From positions 3,968,001 to 4,032,000 of the forward strand of contig NZ_CP112880.1 of the NCBI RefSeq assembly GCF_028747205.1: a stretch of DNA of 64,000 bases, read 5' to 3'. Shown here one piece after another: positions 63,841-64,000 of this stretch (positions within the stretch are counted from its first letter, which is position 1; each line of letters opens with the position of its first letter). The translations under genes were made by a program, and so were the position numbers. The notes under the pieces were generated by a model that had not been told where the DNA came from, did no database searches, and saw only the letters and a program-made list of their open reading frames with translations. The DNA comes from Streptomyces sp. CA-278952. Lineage in GTDB: Bacteria > Actinomycetota > Actinomycetes > Streptomycetales > Streptomycetaceae.

Positions 63841-63975
63841 GTGAAGAAGCTTCTCCTGGTCGCACTGGCTGCCATCGGCGGGCTCCTCGTGTACCGCCAG
63901 ATCCAGGCGGATCGCGCCGAGCAGGATCTGTGGACGGAGGCGACCGACTCCGTGCCCGCAGGTTCGGGTGTGTGA
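63841..63975 (+). CDS. DLW-39 family small membrane peptide
   Basis: A 44-residue protein: a basic MKK start, one hydrophobic helix (LLLVALAAIGGLLVYRQI), then ADRAEQDLWTEATD, the stretch that gives the DLW-39 family its name. GTG at 63841 has AAGGAAAGACGAGG upstream. Members are conserved near gyrA in actinobacteria; the role is unknown. Confidence 0.88.
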   Translation: MKKLLLVALAAIGGLLVYRQIQADRAEQDLWTEATDSVPAGSGV

Positions 63976-64000
63976 GACGGCACAGTCTGTTACGGGCCCC

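Overview
The window is a high-GC actinobacterial chromosome segment, almost certainly from a Streptomyces species, and it carries the chromosomal replication origin. The evidence is a dnaA-oriC-dnaN core with Streptomyces-type DnaA boxes, 12 exact copies of the Streptomyces centromere site GTTTCACGTGAAAC, the sporulation pair ssgR-ssgA, the Streptomyces-type cell-wall gene femX, and a gene order that matches the S. coelicolor origin region from thiC (left) to dnaA and on to gyrA (right). The SsgA sequence looks closest to what I remember of the S. griseus group, but that is an impression, not a result.

Layout, left to right. 1-13.8 kb: the 5' part of thiC under a TPP riboswitch, a YibE/F membrane protein, ssgA-ssgR, small membrane and cupin proteins, a cystathionine gamma-lyase-like enzyme, Nudix and GNAT enzymes, a divergent MFS/MarR pair, a serine beta-lactamase-fold hydrolase, argG, and a remnant of a second MarR gene. 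13.8-20.1 kb: a dienelactone hydrolase, dnaB, a MATE transporter, and the rpsF-ssb-rpsR-rplI operon. 20.1-40 kb: a cell-envelope block (femX, an alanine-racemase-like gene, a GT87 mannosyltransferase, a class A PBP, PadR plus inositol-1-phosphate synthase, an MFS carrier, a CCA-adding enzyme, a DUF6049 membrane protein, murJ and a pseudokinase). 39.3-42.5 kb: an ECF sigma factor, its zinc anti-sigma, trxB and trxA. 42.6-46.7 kb: a GNAT gene, parB, parA and rsmG. 46.8-49.5 kb: jag, yidC, yidD, rnpA, rpmH. 49.9-53.8 kb: dnaA, oriC, dnaN. 54-64 kb: gnd, recF, DUF721/DciA, gyrB, gyrA, a DUF3566 protein, tRNA-Ile(GAT), a small secreted protein and a DLW-39 peptide gene.

How the parts work together. 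DnaA binds about 17 boxes in oriC; the two boxes nearest dnaN are followed by a GC spacer and a run of TAC trinucleotides, the layout of a DnaA-trio unwinding element. DnaB, DciA, SSB, DnaN and gyrase are all encoded here. ParB loads on parS sites spread over 7.1-45.8 kb, all on the parAB side of oriC. The envelope block supplies lipid II flipping, cross-bridge addition and polymerisation.

The most unusual signal is the placement of parS. Eight of the 12 sites form four doublets, and all four doublets lie exactly between the stop codons of convergent genes. There the parS core is extended by locus-specific inverted repeats into hairpins that look like intrinsic terminators; the one at 42,476-42,542 is a perfect 67-bp palindrome holding two parS sites. 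I saw no insertion sequences, prophage, CRISPR array or biosynthetic gene cluster.
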